A stretch of DNA of 64,000 nucleotides from Pseudomonas sp. LS.1a (GCF_022533585.1 NZ_CP092827.1:5426001-5490000), one strand, 5' to 3'; positions 46,494 through 55,311 are shown, numbered from the stretch's first letter. Notes: generated from the letters alone by a model not told the origin. A program made the numbers and translations.

Positions 46494-47279
46494 TCAGAAC
46501 GCCGGCAGCACCGCACCCTGATACTTCTTGGCGATGAATTCCTTCACTTGCGGGCTGGTCAGGGCCTTGGCCAGTTTCTGGATGGCTTCGCTATCCTTGT
46601 TGTCCGGGCGGGCGACCAGGAAGTTCACGTATGGCGAGTCGCTGCCTTCGATCACCAGCGCGTCCTTGGCCGGGTTCAGGCCGGCTTCCAGAGCGTAGTT
46701 GGTGTTGATCATGTCCAGGTCGACCTGGTCCAGCACACGCGGCAGCATGGCCGACTCAAGCTCGCGGAACTTCAGCTTCTTCGGGTTCTCGGCGATGTCC
46801 TTGGGGGTGGCCAGGGCGTTCTTCGGATCCTTCAGGGTGATCAGGCCAGCCTTCTGCAACAACAGCAGGGCGCGGCCGCTGTTGCTGCCCTCGTTAGGGA
46901 TGGCAACGGTGGCGCCTTCCTTCAGTTCGCTCAGGCTCTTGACCTTCTTCGAGTAACCACCGAAGGGTTCGACGTGCACGCCGATCACGGTATCCAGGTG
47001 GGTGCCCTTGCCTTCGTTGAAGTTCTGCAGGTACGGCAGGGTCTGGAAGTAGTTGGCGTCCAGGCGCTTCTGGTCAACCTGCACGTTCGGCTGCACGTAG
47101 TCGGTGAAGACCTTGATCTGCAGGTCCACACCTTCCTTGGCCAGGGTCGGCTTGATCAGCTCGAGGATTTCGGCGTGCGGTACCGGGGTGGCGGCAACTA
47201 CCAGTTTCTCGGCGGCGGCAGCCAGGCCGGCGAACGACAGGGCAGCGGCCAGGGCAGTGGTCAGCAGGGTCTTCTTCAT
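46494..47279 (-). CDS. MetQ/NlpA-family substrate-binding protein, orphan
   Basis: 261 residues. A signal peptide (residues 1-22, SFAGLAAAAEK) without a lipobox is followed by the NlpA fold: LVVAATPVPHAEILELIKP, FTDYVQPN, ANYFQTLPYLQNFNEGKG, IPNEGSNSGRALLLLQ and the closing QGAVLPAF. The family binds methionine or related sulfur amino acids for MetNI. No metN or metI gene adjoins it. The start at 47279 has AAGGAC ahead of it; the frame is open further upstream but without homology. Context suggests a sulfur-starvation role. Confidence 0.87.
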   Translation of the reverse strand: MKKTLLTTALAAALSFAGLAAAAEKLVVAATPVPHAEILELIKPTLAKEGVDLQIKVFTDYVQPNVQVDQKRLDANYFQTLPYLQNFNEGKGTHLDTVIGVHVEPFGGYSKKVKSLSELKEGATVAIPNEGSNSGRALLLLQKAGLITLKDPKNALATPKDIAENPKKLKFRELESAMLPRVLDQVDLDMINTNYALEAGLNPAKDALVIEGSDSPYVNFLVARPDNKDSEAIQKLAKALTSPQVKEFIAKKYQGAVLPAF

Positions 47280-47374
47280 GGTGGTCCTTGTTCTGGTTCT
47301 GGGCCATCGACGATGGCGAATCGGGTGCCCAACCGGTTCACCAGCGGGCGTGAGGCGGACAATACCTAGATTTT

Positions 47375-47413
47375 TTATTCCGTAACAATATCTTTTATTT
47401 AGCTGCTTATTCC
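47375..47413. promoter_or_regulatory. AT-rich direct-repeat region upstream of the metQ-like gene
   Basis: Two TTATTCC copies, at 47375-47381 and 47407-47413, lie in an AT-rich tract 95-135 bp before the start codon. The longer form TAGCTGCTTATTCC (47400-47413) matches a site at 48996-49009 on the opposite strand at 13 of 14 positions. A CysB-like regulator is a candidate but is not shown. Confidence 0.45.
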
Positions 47414-47454
47414 AAAAACAGACTGCCATCAGCCACGTTGCTTATGAGCCATGT

Positions 47455-48285
47455 CTAGCGCGCGGGGTCGGGCAGGTCGAGGTCCTCGGCCAGGATCTCT
47501 TCGCCGTCATTCACCAGCAAGGCGAAGTGGATGACGTTCTCCAGTTCACGGGTGTTGCCGGGCCAGGGGTGCGCCTCCAGAACCTGCTGCGCCGCCTCGC
47601 TCACCAGCGGCACAGGCCGCTGCAGGCGCACGCTGTAGATGCCCACGAAGTACTCGGCCAACGGCAGGATATCGCCCGGCCGCTCGCGCAGCGGCGGCAG
47701 TTCCAGCGCCCCCTCGCGCAGGTACTGGTACAGGCGCTCGTTGAAACGCCCCGCACGCACCACCCGCGCCAGGTCGATACTGGTGGCGGCCACCAGGCGC
47801 ACGTCCACTGGTTGCGGCTGTTGCGCGCCCACCCGGGTTACCTCGCGGTTTTCCAGGGCGGCCAGCAGCTTGCCCTGGATGGCAAGCGGCAAGTCGGCGA
47901 TTTCGTCCAGGTACAACGTGCCGCCGTTTGCCGAGCCGAACCAGCCGGCACGGCTGCTGGCTGTACCGCCCTGGCTGCCGGCGCTGTAGCCGAACAGCTC
48001 GGCATCGGCATAGGTAGGGCTGATGCCTGCGCAGTTGACCGACACGAACAGCCCGCTGCGGTCGCTGGCCCGGTGGATCTGCCGGGCCAGCAGTTCCTTG
48101 CCGGTGCCGGTTTCGCCACGGATCAGCACCGGCAGGGGTTGCGGCGCCAGCTGCTCCAGCTCTGCGCGCAACTGCTGCGAACGCGGGTCGATGAACACCA
48201 GCGCCTTGGCGCGGATGCTCAACGGGCTCTTGTCCAGCTCGGGGAAGGTCAGCAAGGGCTGGCCAAAGGGGTTTTGAAAAGTCAT
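47455..48285 (-). CDS. degenerate sigma54-interaction AAA+ protein, no HTH
   Basis: 276 residues, almost only a central AAA+ domain. Walker A is GETGTGKE (57-64), Walker B is GGTLYLDEIADLP, and the sensor-type region RFNERLYQYLREGALELPPLRERPGDI is present. The sigma54-contacting GAFTGA loop is replaced by GSQGGT (about residues 103-108), and there is no C-terminal Fis HTH after the PGNTRELENV helix. It is therefore unlikely to activate sigma54 transcription in the standard way. It lies upstream of the metQ-like gene on the same strand, 170 bp away. Related short proteins in sulfur clusters of Pseudomonas are annotated as sigma54 regulators. Confidence 0.83.
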   Translation of the reverse strand: MTFQNPFGQPLLTFPELDKSPLSIRAKALVFIDPRSQQLRAELEQLAPQPLPVLIRGETGTGKELLARQIHRASDRSGLFVSVNCAGISPTYADAELFGYSAGSQGGTASSRAGWFGSANGGTLYLDEIADLPLAIQGKLLAALENREVTRVGAQQPQPVDVRLVAATSIDLARVVRAGRFNERLYQYLREGALELPPLRERPGDILPLAEYFVGIYSVRLQRPVPLVSEAAQQVLEAHPWPGNTRELENVIHFALLVNDGEEILAEDLDLPDPAR

Positions 48286-48349
48286 GACGAACTCCCGCCC
48301 CAGGCCTGCAGTGGCCGGGCGTCAGGCAAACGGTAAACAGTAAGGGCGA

Positions 48350-48931
48350 TCAGGCGCGGCGTAGTGCGCGCTGCTCGACCCGGCTTTGCAAGCGATACAG
48401 GTAGGCGAAGCCTTGTTCCCAGCGCTCATGGCCGGACTTGACGTTGATATGCCCGGCGTTGGTCAGCAGCCCTGCTTCGGCGCCCCATACCTGGGCCAGG
48501 TACAGCGCCCTTGGCACGCTCACGGCCGGGTCGTTGTCGGAGCTGACCACCTGGCTTGGGAACGGCAGTGCCTCGGTCGGGATCGGCGCGAAGTTGCGCA
48601 GGGCTGGCGCGCAGGTCGGCCGCTCTACATCAGCGGGTGCCACCAGTAGCGCGCCGCGTACACGCCGCAGCAGGGCCGGGCTGGCTTGCGCGGCCCAATG
48701 AGCGACGGTGATGCAACCCAGGCTGTGGGCGATCAGAATCACCGGCGAGCGCTCGGCGGCAATCGCCTGCTCCAGCGCTTGCACCCAGTCCCGGCGTTGC
48801 GGGGTCAGCCAGTCGTGCTGCTCGACCCGGGCACTGTTGGGCAGGGTGCGCTGCCAGTGACTCTGCCAATGGTTGTCTGGCGATCCTTGCCAGCCCGGCA
48901 CAATCAGGTAGCGAATCGACTCATTGCGCAT
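48350..48931 (-). CDS. RBBP9/YdeN-family alpha/beta hydrolase
   Basis: 193 residues. N-terminal YLIVPGWQGSPDNHWQSHW, nucleophile elbow VILIAHSLGCITVAHWA, catalytic Asp in SSDNDPAVSVPRAL and C-terminal His in LTNAGHINVKSGHERWEQG identify the RBBP9/YdeN serine hydrolase family. It lies 64 bp upstream of the AAA+ gene on the same strand. The substrate is unknown; the surrounding genes suggest a sulfur-limitation context. Confidence 0.85.
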   Translation of the reverse strand: MRNESIRYLIVPGWQGSPDNHWQSHWQRTLPNSARVEQHDWLTPQRRDWVQALEQAIAAERSPVILIAHSLGCITVAHWAAQASPALLRRVRGALLVAPADVERPTCAPALRNFAPIPTEALPFPSQVVSSDNDPAVSVPRALYLAQVWGAEAGLLTNAGHINVKSGHERWEQGFAYLYRLQSRVEQRALRRA

Positions 48932-48995
48932 GGGGACGCCTCCAGTGAGTTTGCGTGCTTGGAGACAAGTATAGGGAGGGAGTTATATCAGTAAA

Positions 48996-49009
48996 GGAAT
49001 AAGAAGCTA
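48996..49009. promoter_or_regulatory. shared GGAATAAGaAGCTA motif upstream of the RBBP9-like gene
   Basis: GGAATAAGAAGCTA here and GGAATAAGCAGCTA (minus strand, 47413-47400) differ at one position. The site is about 65-80 bp before the hydrolase start in an AT-rich 90-bp tract. Confidence 0.42.
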
Positions 49010-49032
49010 TTTGTTAATAACTAAAATGCAAT

Positions 49033-49110
49033 CCCTGTGGGAGCGGGTTTACCCGCGAATGCGTCGGTGGCGCCTACGTCGCATTCGCGGGTAAACCCGC
49101 TCCCACAGGG
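49033..49110. repeat. REPIN
   Basis: Inverted REP pair CCCTGTGGGAGCGGGTTTAC and complement with a short inner loop (GCGAATGCG..CGCATTCGC). Confidence 0.92.
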
Positions 49111-49136
49111 GGCATCGATATCAATGAAATCCAGGC

Positions 49137-49175
49137 AAAAAAAGGGGCCATCCCCTGCCAAGAGATATGGCCCCT
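49137..49175 (-). terminator. intrinsic terminator of tonB-exbB-exbD
   Basis: On the minus strand AGGGGCCAT...ATGGCCCCT is followed by seven T residues; it starts about 30 bases beyond the exbD stop. Confidence 0.88.
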
Positions 49176-49204
49176 AAGCACTTGCCTGAAGAGAAGTGGC
49201 AGGT

Positions 49205-49606
49205 TTAGCGCGCGGTAATCACCGCCAGCTTGCTGATCCCCGCACGTTCGATAGCCGCCATGGCCCGCGCCACTTCGCCGTAGTTCACGCCGTCATCAGC
49301 CTGCAGCTGTACACGCACGTCCGCGTCCTTGTCCTTGGCAGCCTTGAGGCTGGTTTCCAGCAGGTCGGGCTGGATCTCGTCCTTGTTGATGAACAACTTG
49401 CCGTCACCATCGATGCTGACCACCAGCGGGTCCTTCTGCTCCACCGGGGCCACGGCCTCGGTCTTGGGCAGGTTGATGGGGATGGCATTGGTCAGCAGCG
49501 GCGCAGTGACGATGAATACCACCAGCAGCACCAGCATGACGTCCACCAACGGCGTGACGTTGATTTCACTGAGGACTTCGTCGCTATCCTGGGTCGAAAA
49601 GGCCAT
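49205..49606 (-). CDS. exbD: ExbD-family biopolymer transport protein
   Basis: 133 residues. Short cytoplasmic N-terminus, one helix (VDVMLVLLVVFIVTAPLL) with the proton-carrying Asp in LVDVMLV, then a periplasmic domain ending MAAIERAGISKLAVITAR. Part of the proton-driven motor with ExbB that energises TonB. Starts 1 base after the exbB stop; last gene of the tonB-exbB-exbD operon. Confidence 0.94.
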   Translation of the reverse strand: MAFSTQDSDEVLSEINVTPLVDVMLVLLVVFIVTAPLLTNAIPINLPKTEAVAPVEQKDPLVVSIDGDGKLFINKDEIQPDLLETSLKAAKDKDADVRVQLQADDGVNYGEVARAMAAIERAGISKLAVITAR

Positions 49607-49607
49607 G

Positions 49608-50327
49608 TCAGGACGCCTCCTTCACCGGCTGGGTGAAGCCGGCCTGGGGCCTGTGCACCGCCGGGTGCACCAGCACGCGGAAGGCACTCTTCTGCGCCAG
49701 GCTGTAGAAGTCGTGGGCGAAGTCATCGAGGTCGGCGGCAGTCAGCTTGAGGCGGCGCAGGAAGTAGTTGTAGACCAGCACCGCCGGCACCGCGACGGCG
49801 ATACCCACGCCGGTGGCCACCAGTGCCGCGCCAATCGGCCCGGCCACGGTTTCCAGGCTGGCGGAGCCGGCCGCGCTGATGCCCTTGAGCGCTTCCATGA
49901 TGCCCCACACGGTGCCGAACAGGCCGATGAAGGGCGAGGTGCTGCCGATACTGGCGACCACCGCCAGGCCGGTTTCCAGCGAGCGGCGCTCACGCACGAT
50001 CTGCTGGCGCAGGGCACGCTCCAGGCGGTCCTGGTGGTTGATGGCGTGGCTCAGGTCGTTGGCCTGGCTGTCACCGACGGCGATGGCAGCGTAACCGGCC
50101 TGGGCAACGCGTGCGGCCGGGCCAGGCAGTTCGTGGCTGGGCTCGGCAGCCGAGTCCAGGCTCGAGGCGGCCCAGAATTGCTGGTGGAAGCGCTTGTCCT
50201 GATGCTTCAGCCGCACGAACTGCACGACCTTGACCAGGGCCAGGCCCCAGGTGACGACAGAAAAACCGACCAGCAGCCAGATGACTGCGCTTTCAACGGA
50301 TTCGAGGGGGGATGCCAGCAGGCTCAT
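49608..50327 (-). CDS. exbB: ExbB-family biopolymer transport protein
   Basis: 239 residues with three helices: VIWLLVGFSVVTWGLALVKVV near the N-terminus, then a pair around STSPFIGLFGTVWGIMEALKGI and IGAALVATGVGIAVAVPAVLVYNYF. This is the MotA/TolQ/ExbB fold. The long N-terminal extension of some Pseudomonas ExbB proteins is absent. Together with ExbD it converts proton flow into movement of the adjacent TonB. Confidence 0.94.
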   Translation of the reverse strand: MSLLASPLESVESAVIWLLVGFSVVTWGLALVKVVQFVRLKHQDKRFHQQFWAASSLDSAAEPSHELPGPAARVAQAGYAAIAVGDSQANDLSHAINHQDRLERALRQQIVRERRSLETGLAVVASIGSTSPFIGLFGTVWGIMEALKGISAAGSASLETVAGPIGAALVATGVGIAVAVPAVLVYNYFLRRLKLTAADLDDFAHDFYSLAQKSAFRVLVHPAVHRPQAGFTQPVKEAS

Positions 50328-50357
50328 GATGATGTCTTCCTGTGTTCTGCGAGAAAG

Positions 50358-51149
50358 TTAGCGAAGCTTGAAATCGATCGGTACGCTGACCCAGCCGGTC
50401 TGGGCCACGTCGCCCTGCTTGGCAGGCACGAAGCTCCAGCGCTTGACCGCGGCCAGTGCGGCAGCGTCGAGGGCATCGCGGCCGCTGCTCTTCTGGATCT
50501 GGATCTGCCCGGGCTTGCCGCTGGGCAGCACCTCGACGCGCAGCAGTACGGTGCCTTCCCAACCGCGCCGCTGAGCCATCTGCGGGTACTCCGGCGCCGG
50601 GTTCTTCAGGTACGCCGCGTTGGCCGAGGCCGGGGTGACCGGGGCCGGCGCGGGTGGCGCTGGCGGTGCCGGGGCGGCCACAGGGGCTGGCGGCGGTGCC
50701 TCGACCGGCTTGGGCTGTGGCTTGGGCTGTTGCTTGACCACCGGCTTGGGTACGGGTTTTGGCTTGGGTTTGGGCTTGGCGGCCAGTTCGTCGACCACAG
50801 GCGGCGGTGGCGGCTGGACCACCGGCGGTGCCGGGGCTGGTGGCGGTGGCTCGACTACAGGCGGCGCCGGCGCGGCGAACTCGATGGTCATGGGCGGTAC
50901 TTGCGGTGGCACCACCGGCAGCTCGGGCGTTGGTGCCTGGCTGACCCAGTACGCTGCAGCGCCATGCAGGGCCAGCACCAGCAGGCTCAACACCAGCTTG
51001 TCGCGGCGCTTGAGCCCACTGACGGGCGTACGTTGCAGGCGCAGCTGGCCAAGCGGAAGGCGAAGCGTGCGTCCAAGGTCGACCAGGTCGCCCGGGGCCG
51101 GGCGCCATGACTGGTCGTAGGCCCTGACGGCCGACTGGACATTACCCAT
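50358..51149 (-). CDS. tonB: TonB-family energy transducer
   Basis: 263 residues. A cytoplasmic N-terminal region of about 45 residues precedes the anchor KLVLSLLVLALHGAAAYWV. Then comes a Pro/Lys-rich periplasm-spanning stretch (VEPPPPAPAPPVVQPPPPP, KPKPKPKPVPKP) and the C-terminal TonB domain (EYPQMAQRRGWEGTVLLRVEV, RWSFVPAKQGD). First gene of the operon. Its position between sulfur-uptake genes suggests it serves TonB-dependent receptors for organosulfur or sulfate-ester uptake, rather than or in addition to siderophores; this is inference. No clear Fur box was seen upstream. Confidence 0.93.
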   Translation of the reverse strand: MGNVQSAVRAYDQSWRPAPGDLVDLGRTLRLPLGQLRLQRTPVSGLKRRDKLVLSLLVLALHGAAAYWVSQAPTPELPVVPPQVPPMTIEFAAPAPPVVEPPPPAPAPPVVQPPPPPVVDELAAKPKPKPKPVPKPVVKQQPKPQPKPVEAPPPAPVAAPAPPAPPAPAPVTPASANAAYLKNPAPEYPQMAQRRGWEGTVLLRVEVLPSGKPGQIQIQKSSGRDALDAAALAAVKRWSFVPAKQGDVAQTGWVSVPIDFKLR

Positions 51150-51362
51150 TGATCAAACTCCTGGGGTCTCGATTCAGGTGTGTGGCTGAATCATCGCGGC
51201 CAGAGGCTTATCTCTAAAAGTAATATTTGACATTAAGCAAATAACCAATCGCGATATAAAAAGTCATATCGCTCCTGCACCCCGCATCCCCCGCCGCTTG
51301 TACCTCTCAGAAGATGGCCTGCATACCTTACAGGCATAAAAAAAATGCCCGCGAGGCATCAC

Positions 51363-52142
51363 TCATCGACGCATCATTTGACCAACCATGCGAACACTCA
51401 TCGCTGGCACACTTATCGACCTCAAATAATTCACCGCCGCCTGCGAGCTTCTGTAACCAGGAAGATAATGACCCGAATGATTATCAACATAAGTTTGGCC
51501 GCTATCCCTATATATATATCCCGCAGCTACAACCTGAGAGGTCGACCTTAACTGCCGACGACCAAGCTCCGCAAGACTGGCGTGAGAAAGAGGAGCATCA
51601 TCAAACTCGGAAAAGGTACTGATGAAAAAATTCTGATCCTGCCTTAGAATAAATTTATGCTTTTTCTCAGAAAGATCCAACACCGATAAGTCCTCCTGAC
51701 TCACCACATGCGCCACACTCTCTTTACCAGATGAGACTTTTTCTATGGCATATCTAATCTCTGGAACAATAGATCCTTTCTTCCAGTTCCGTAATGGAAA
51801 CCATTCAACGGGACCTTTAACCTTTGCAAAGAGCCTACTTTTAAAGCGACGTGCCGCGATTGCTGTCAACGCCAGCGTCGCGAATGAAGTTTTTCCGTTA
51901 GGGTCTTGACGATTAACAGGATCCCCTAAGCAATAACAGTAACAATTCAACCCACCGATATCGAAAGGGCTAAACTCATCAGGCCTATTGAAACGCATCA
52001 ACACTGGACTGAACGCTCTGTATCCGCGACCTAGAAAATATAGTTTACTTAGTGCATCAAGGTGTTCGCCATTAAAACTCAATGTACCCACCAAGGCATT
52101 CACAGAGAAGAAATACCCATAAGGAGAGTATGAATTAAGCAT
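51363..52142 (-). CDS. short Rhs-core protein with SGHY-type C-terminal domain
   Basis: 259 residues and AT-rich relative to its neighbours. Residues about 5-85 are the end of an Rhs core (YSPYGYFF, LSFNGEHLD, FLGRGYRAFSPVLMRFNRPD, GLNCYCYCLGDPVNRQDPNGK); the long repeat shell is absent. The unique tip (86-259) ends in VVAAGYIYRDSGQTYVDN-SGHYLPG, with AAG at 206-208 and SGHY at 223-226. I recall this AAG...SGHYxP pattern from other bacterial effector-like and some plant proteins. No VgrG, immunity or transposase gene is seen beside it. Weak ribosome site; the start could differ. Confidence 0.72.
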   Translation of the reverse strand: MLNSYSPYGYFFSVNALVGTLSFNGEHLDALSKLYFLGRGYRAFSPVLMRFNRPDEFSPFDIGGLNCYCYCLGDPVNRQDPNGKTSFATLALTAIAARRFKSRLFAKVKGPVEWFPLRNWKKGSIVPEIRYAIEKVSSGKESVAHVVSQEDLSVLDLSEKKHKFILRQDQNFFISTFSEFDDAPLSHASLAELGRRQLRSTSQVVAAGYIYRDSGQTYVDNHSGHYLPGYRSSQAAVNYLRSISVPAMSVRMVGQMMRR

Positions 52143-52485
52143 ATTACAAGCCCCATGATTTTCTATGCGATGGATTTTAAATGCTCAGGACACCTTAAGA
52201 GCAATGCACATGCGAATAGCCCCAAAAAATGCACTCAACACCTCCTTGATTCAGGCCCACCTAACAAAACCCAATACTCCGCCGATTCCCGGCAATTGAA
52301 AACTAGCAAATTTACTAGGCCAAGAATTAAGAGCTTCTATATCTACCGTTATATTGGGACCTCCGCCGTTATCCCACAGCGAGAACCCGATTATTGAACC
52401 AACCGCTCAATCTCGCGCACGCATCGTTTACCCATCCAAAAAACAGGGCTTCTGCTTAACATTTGCGCCGCCATTCTGTCAGGCA
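52143..52485. other. AT-rich gene-free interval between Rhs gene and cysA
   Basis: About 340 bp of base composition unlike the flanks. An 80-codon plus-strand frame at 52155-52397 has no ribosome site and no recognisable motif, so I do not call it a gene. The interval probably holds the promoter of the Rhs gene and marks the edge of transferred DNA. Confidence 0.5.
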
Positions 52486-52516
52486 TAAAAAAGCCCAGGA
52501 CCAACCCCGGGCTTTT
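52486..52516 (-). terminator. intrinsic terminator after cysA
   Basis: On the minus strand AAAAGCCCGGGG...CCTGGGCTTTTTT forms a hairpin with a T run, 17 bases beyond the cysA stop. Confidence 0.88.
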
Positions 52517-52532
52517 CATCATCAAAGGCGGC

Positions 52533-53522
52533 TCAGATATCCGTCACCTTCTGCCAAACCTTCGGCCGGAAGAACAACGTCTCCCCTCGCGCCAACCCGG
52601 TCAGGCTGTCATGGTCCTTGACCACTTCGGCCTCGATCAGCTCGCTCTGCCCTTCCACCTTCAAGGTTACCCGCGTGGTCGCGCCCAACGGGCGGATATC
52701 GCGCACCTCGGCCGCATGGTGCCCTTCGGTCTCGTGCCGCGACAGCGACACTTCGTGCGGGCGGAACAGCACATGATGCCCTTCGCTCAGGGCCAGGCGG
52801 TTGGAGTCACCGAGGAAGTGATAGACGAAATCGTTGGCCGGGTGCTCGTACACCTCGCCCGGCGAGCCGATCTGCTCGATCACGCCCTTGTTCATCACCA
52901 CGATGCGGTCAGCCACCTCCATGGCCTCTTCCTGGTCGTGGGTGACGAACACCGACGTCAGGTTGATGTCCTCGTGCAGGCGCGCCAGCCAGCGGCGCAG
53001 CTCCTTGCGCACCTTGGCATCCAGCGCACCGAACGGCTCGTCCAGCAGCAGCACCTTGGGTTCCACCGCCAGGGCGCGGGCCAGGGCGATACGCTGGCGC
53101 TGGCCACCGGACAACTGCTCGGGGTAGCGGTCGGACAGCCAGTCCAGTTGCACCATGTTCAGCAGTTCATGCACCTTCTCGGCAATCTTGCTCTCGCTCG
53201 GGCGCTCGCCCTTGGGCTTCATGCGCAGGCCGAAGGCAACGTTGTCGAACACACTCATGTGGCGGAACAACGCGTAGTGCTGGAACACGAAACCGACGTT
53301 GCGGTCGCGCACGTCATGGCCGGACACGTCCTCGCCATGGAACACGATATTGCCCTGGTCCGGGGTTTCCAGGCCGGCGATGATGCGCAGCAGGGTAGTC
53401 TTGCCGCAGCCGGACGGGCCAAGCAGGGCCACCAGCTCGCCGCTGTTGATGTCCAGGTTGATGTTGTCCAGGGCCTGGAAGCTGTTGAAGCGCTTGCTGA
53501 CGTTACGAACTTCGATCGACAT
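52533..53522 (-). CDS. cysA: sulfate/thiosulfate ABC transporter, ATP-binding protein
   Basis: 329 residues. Walker [11 protein letters not shown]-loop [22 protein letters not shown] (the CysA-type HMSVFDN), signature [15 protein letters not shown] and Walker [15 protein letters not shown]-terminal TOBE domain follows ([20 protein letters not shown]). Energises CysTW for sulfate import. Starts 3 bases after the cysW stop. Confidence 0.96.
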   Translation of the reverse strand: MSIEVRNVSKRFNSFQALDNINLDINSGELVALLGPSGCGKTTLLRIIAGLETPDQGNIVFHGEDVSGHDVRDRNVGFVFQHYALFRHMSVFDNVAFGLRMKPKGERPSESKIAEKVHELLNMVQLDWLSDRYPEQLSGGQRQRIALARALAVEPKVLLLDEPFGALDAKVRKELRRWLARLHEDINLTSVFVTHDQEEAMEVADRIVVMNKGVIEQIGSPGEVYEHPANDFVYHFLGDSNRLALSEGHHVLFRPHEVSLSRHETEGHHAAEVRDIRPLGATTRVTLKVEGQSELIEAEVVKDHDSLTGLARGETLFFRPKVWQKVTDI

Positions 53523-53525
53523 GAA

Positions 53526-54398
53526 TCATTCCTCCGCGGCGCTGTGGCGCAGGCGGTTAATACGGTTCTCGCTCCACTGCTTGAGCAGCAGGATGAAGAG
53601 CGCCAGGATCAGCAACAGGCTGGCCACGCTGAAGGCCGCGACGTGGTTGTACTCGTTGTAGAGGATCTCCACGTGCAGCGGCAAGGTGTTGGTCACGCCG
53701 CGGATGTGGCCCGACACCACCGACACCGCGCCAAACTCGCCCATGGCCCGCGCGGTGCACAGCACCACGCCGTAGATCAGGCCCCATTTGATGTTCGGCA
53801 GGGTCACGTGCCAGAACATCTGCCAGCCATTGGCGCCGAGCAGGCGCGCGGCCTCCTCTTCCTGCGTGCCCTGCTCCTGCATCAGCGGGATCAGCTCACG
53901 GGCCACGAACGGCACGGTGACGAAGATGGTGGCCAGGACGATGCCCGGCAGGGCGAACACGATCTGGATATCGTGGTCCTGCAACCACGGCCCGAACAGG
54001 CCTTGCGCGCCGAACATCAGCACGTAGACCAGGCCGGCGATCACCGGCGACACCGAGAACGGCAGGTCGATCAGGGTGACCAGGATGCTCTTGCCACGGA
54101 AAGTGTACTTGCTCACGCACCAGGCGGCGCTGACGCCGAACACCAGGTTCAGCGGCACCGAAATGACCACGGCCAGCAGGGTCAGCTTCAGCGCCGACAA
54201 CGCGTCAGGCTCGAAGATCGCCTCGAAGAAGGTGCCAAAGCCGTTCTTCAGCGCCTGCGACACCACGATTACCAGCGGCAGCAGCAGGAACAGCGCGAAC
54301 ACCAGCCAGCCAAGGCCGATCAGGATGCGCCGCGATGTGGCGCTGCCCCGGCGGGCGGCATTGGCGGCGGCGGTTGCATTCAGGGATGTACTGGACAT
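53526..54398 (-). CDS. cysW: sulfate ABC transporter permease
   Basis: 290 residues, about six helices. MetI-type loop [27 protein letters not shown] and [19 protein letters not shown] identify CysW. The start at 54398 has AAGGAGG upstream at 6 bases spacing; an ATG at 54413 would contain this site inside the gene. It lies 11 bases downstream of the cysT stop. Forms the sulfate channel with CysT. Confidence 0.95.
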   Translation of the reverse strand: MSSTSLNATAAANAARRGSATSRRILIGLGWLVFALFLLLPLVIVVSQALKNGFGTFFEAIFEPDALSALKLTLLAVVISVPLNLVFGVSAAWCVSKYTFRGKSILVTLIDLPFSVSPVIAGLVYVLMFGAQGLFGPWLQDHDIQIVFALPGIVLATIFVTVPFVARELIPLMQEQGTQEEEAARLLGANGWQMFWHVTLPNIKWGLIYGVVLCTARAMGEFGAVSVVSGHIRGVTNTLPLHVEILYNEYNHVAAFSVASLLLILALFILLLKQWSENRINRLRHSAAEE

Positions 54399-54409
54399 GC
54401 CGGCCTCCT

Positions 54410-55228
54410 TCAAGGGGTTTCGATACGGCGCTGCAGCAGGTTGATCAGCAGCAGCAGGATGAAGGAAACCACCAGCATCAGCACGCCGATGGCGGTCGCG
54501 CCGGTGTAGTCGTACTGGTCGAGCTTGACCATGATCAGCAGTGGCAGGATCTCGGTCTTCATCGGCATGTTGCCGGCAATGAAGATCACCGAACCATACT
54601 CGCCCACGCCGCGGGCGAAGGCCAGGGCAAAGCCTGTCAGCCAGGCAGGCAGCAGCGCTGGCGCCAGCACGTGGCGGAACACCTGCAGCGGCTTGGCGCC
54701 CAGGCAGGCGGCGGCCTCCTCCACTTCACGCGGAATGTCGGCCAGTACCGGCTGCACCGTCCGCACCACGAACGGCAGGGTGACGAAGGTCAGCGCCAGG
54801 GTGATGCCCAGCGGGGTGTAGGCGATCTTGAAGCCCAGGTCGGTGGCGAACTGGCCGACCCAGCCCGAGGGCGCATACAGGGCGGTCAGGGCGATACCGG
54901 CTACGGCCGTGGGCAGGGCGAACGGCAGGTCGATCATCGCATCGATGATCTTGCGCCCGGGGAAGGTGTAGCGCACCAGCACCCAGGCCAGCAGGGTACC
55001 GATCACACCGTTGATGACGGCGGCGAACAGGGCGGTGCCGAAACTCAGCTTGAGCGCGGCGATCACCCGCGGCGCACTGATGACGTTCCAGAACTGCTCC
55101 CAGGTAAGCTGCGCGGCATGCACGAACATGGCGGCCAGCGGTATCAGCACGATCAGGCTGAGGTACACCAATGTGTAGCCCAGCGTCAGCCCGAAGCCGG
55201 GTATGACGGGGGAAATGCGGCGTGACAT
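54410..55228 (-). CDS. cysT: sulfate ABC transporter permease
   Basis: 272 residues, about six helices, beginning [25 protein letters not shown]. Typical CysT features: the [26 protein letters not shown] coupling loop and [22 protein letters not shown]. Separated from sbp by a 185-bp gap carrying a REP pair of a different subfamily. Confidence 0.95.
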   Translation of the reverse strand: MSRRISPVIPGFGLTLGYTLVYLSLIVLIPLAAMFVHAAQLTWEQFWNVISAPRVIAALKLSFGTALFAAVINGVIGTLLAWVLVRYTFPGRKIIDAMIDLPFALPTAVAGIALTALYAPSGWVGQFATDLGFKIAYTPLGITLALTFVTLPFVVRTVQPVLADIPREVEEAAACLGAKPLQVFRHVLAPALLPAWLTGFALAFARGVGEYGSVIFIAGNMPMKTEILPLLIMVKLDQYDYTGATAIGVLMLVVSFILLLLINLLQRRIETP

Positions 55229-55311
55229 AAATATCCCTGGTTGAACGCACGAAGCCCGGAATCAATCCCGGGCCGGTGCAGGCTTCTGAATCTTGGGGCT
55301 GCTTTGCAGCC

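Noticed and set aside
51150..51290. Possible Fur box upstream of tonB
   Set aside because: The AT-rich tract does not match the 19-bp Fur inverted repeat well enough.
52155..52397. 80-codon plus-strand frame in the AT-rich interval
   Set aside because: No ribosome site, no motif and no coding bias; left as non-coding.
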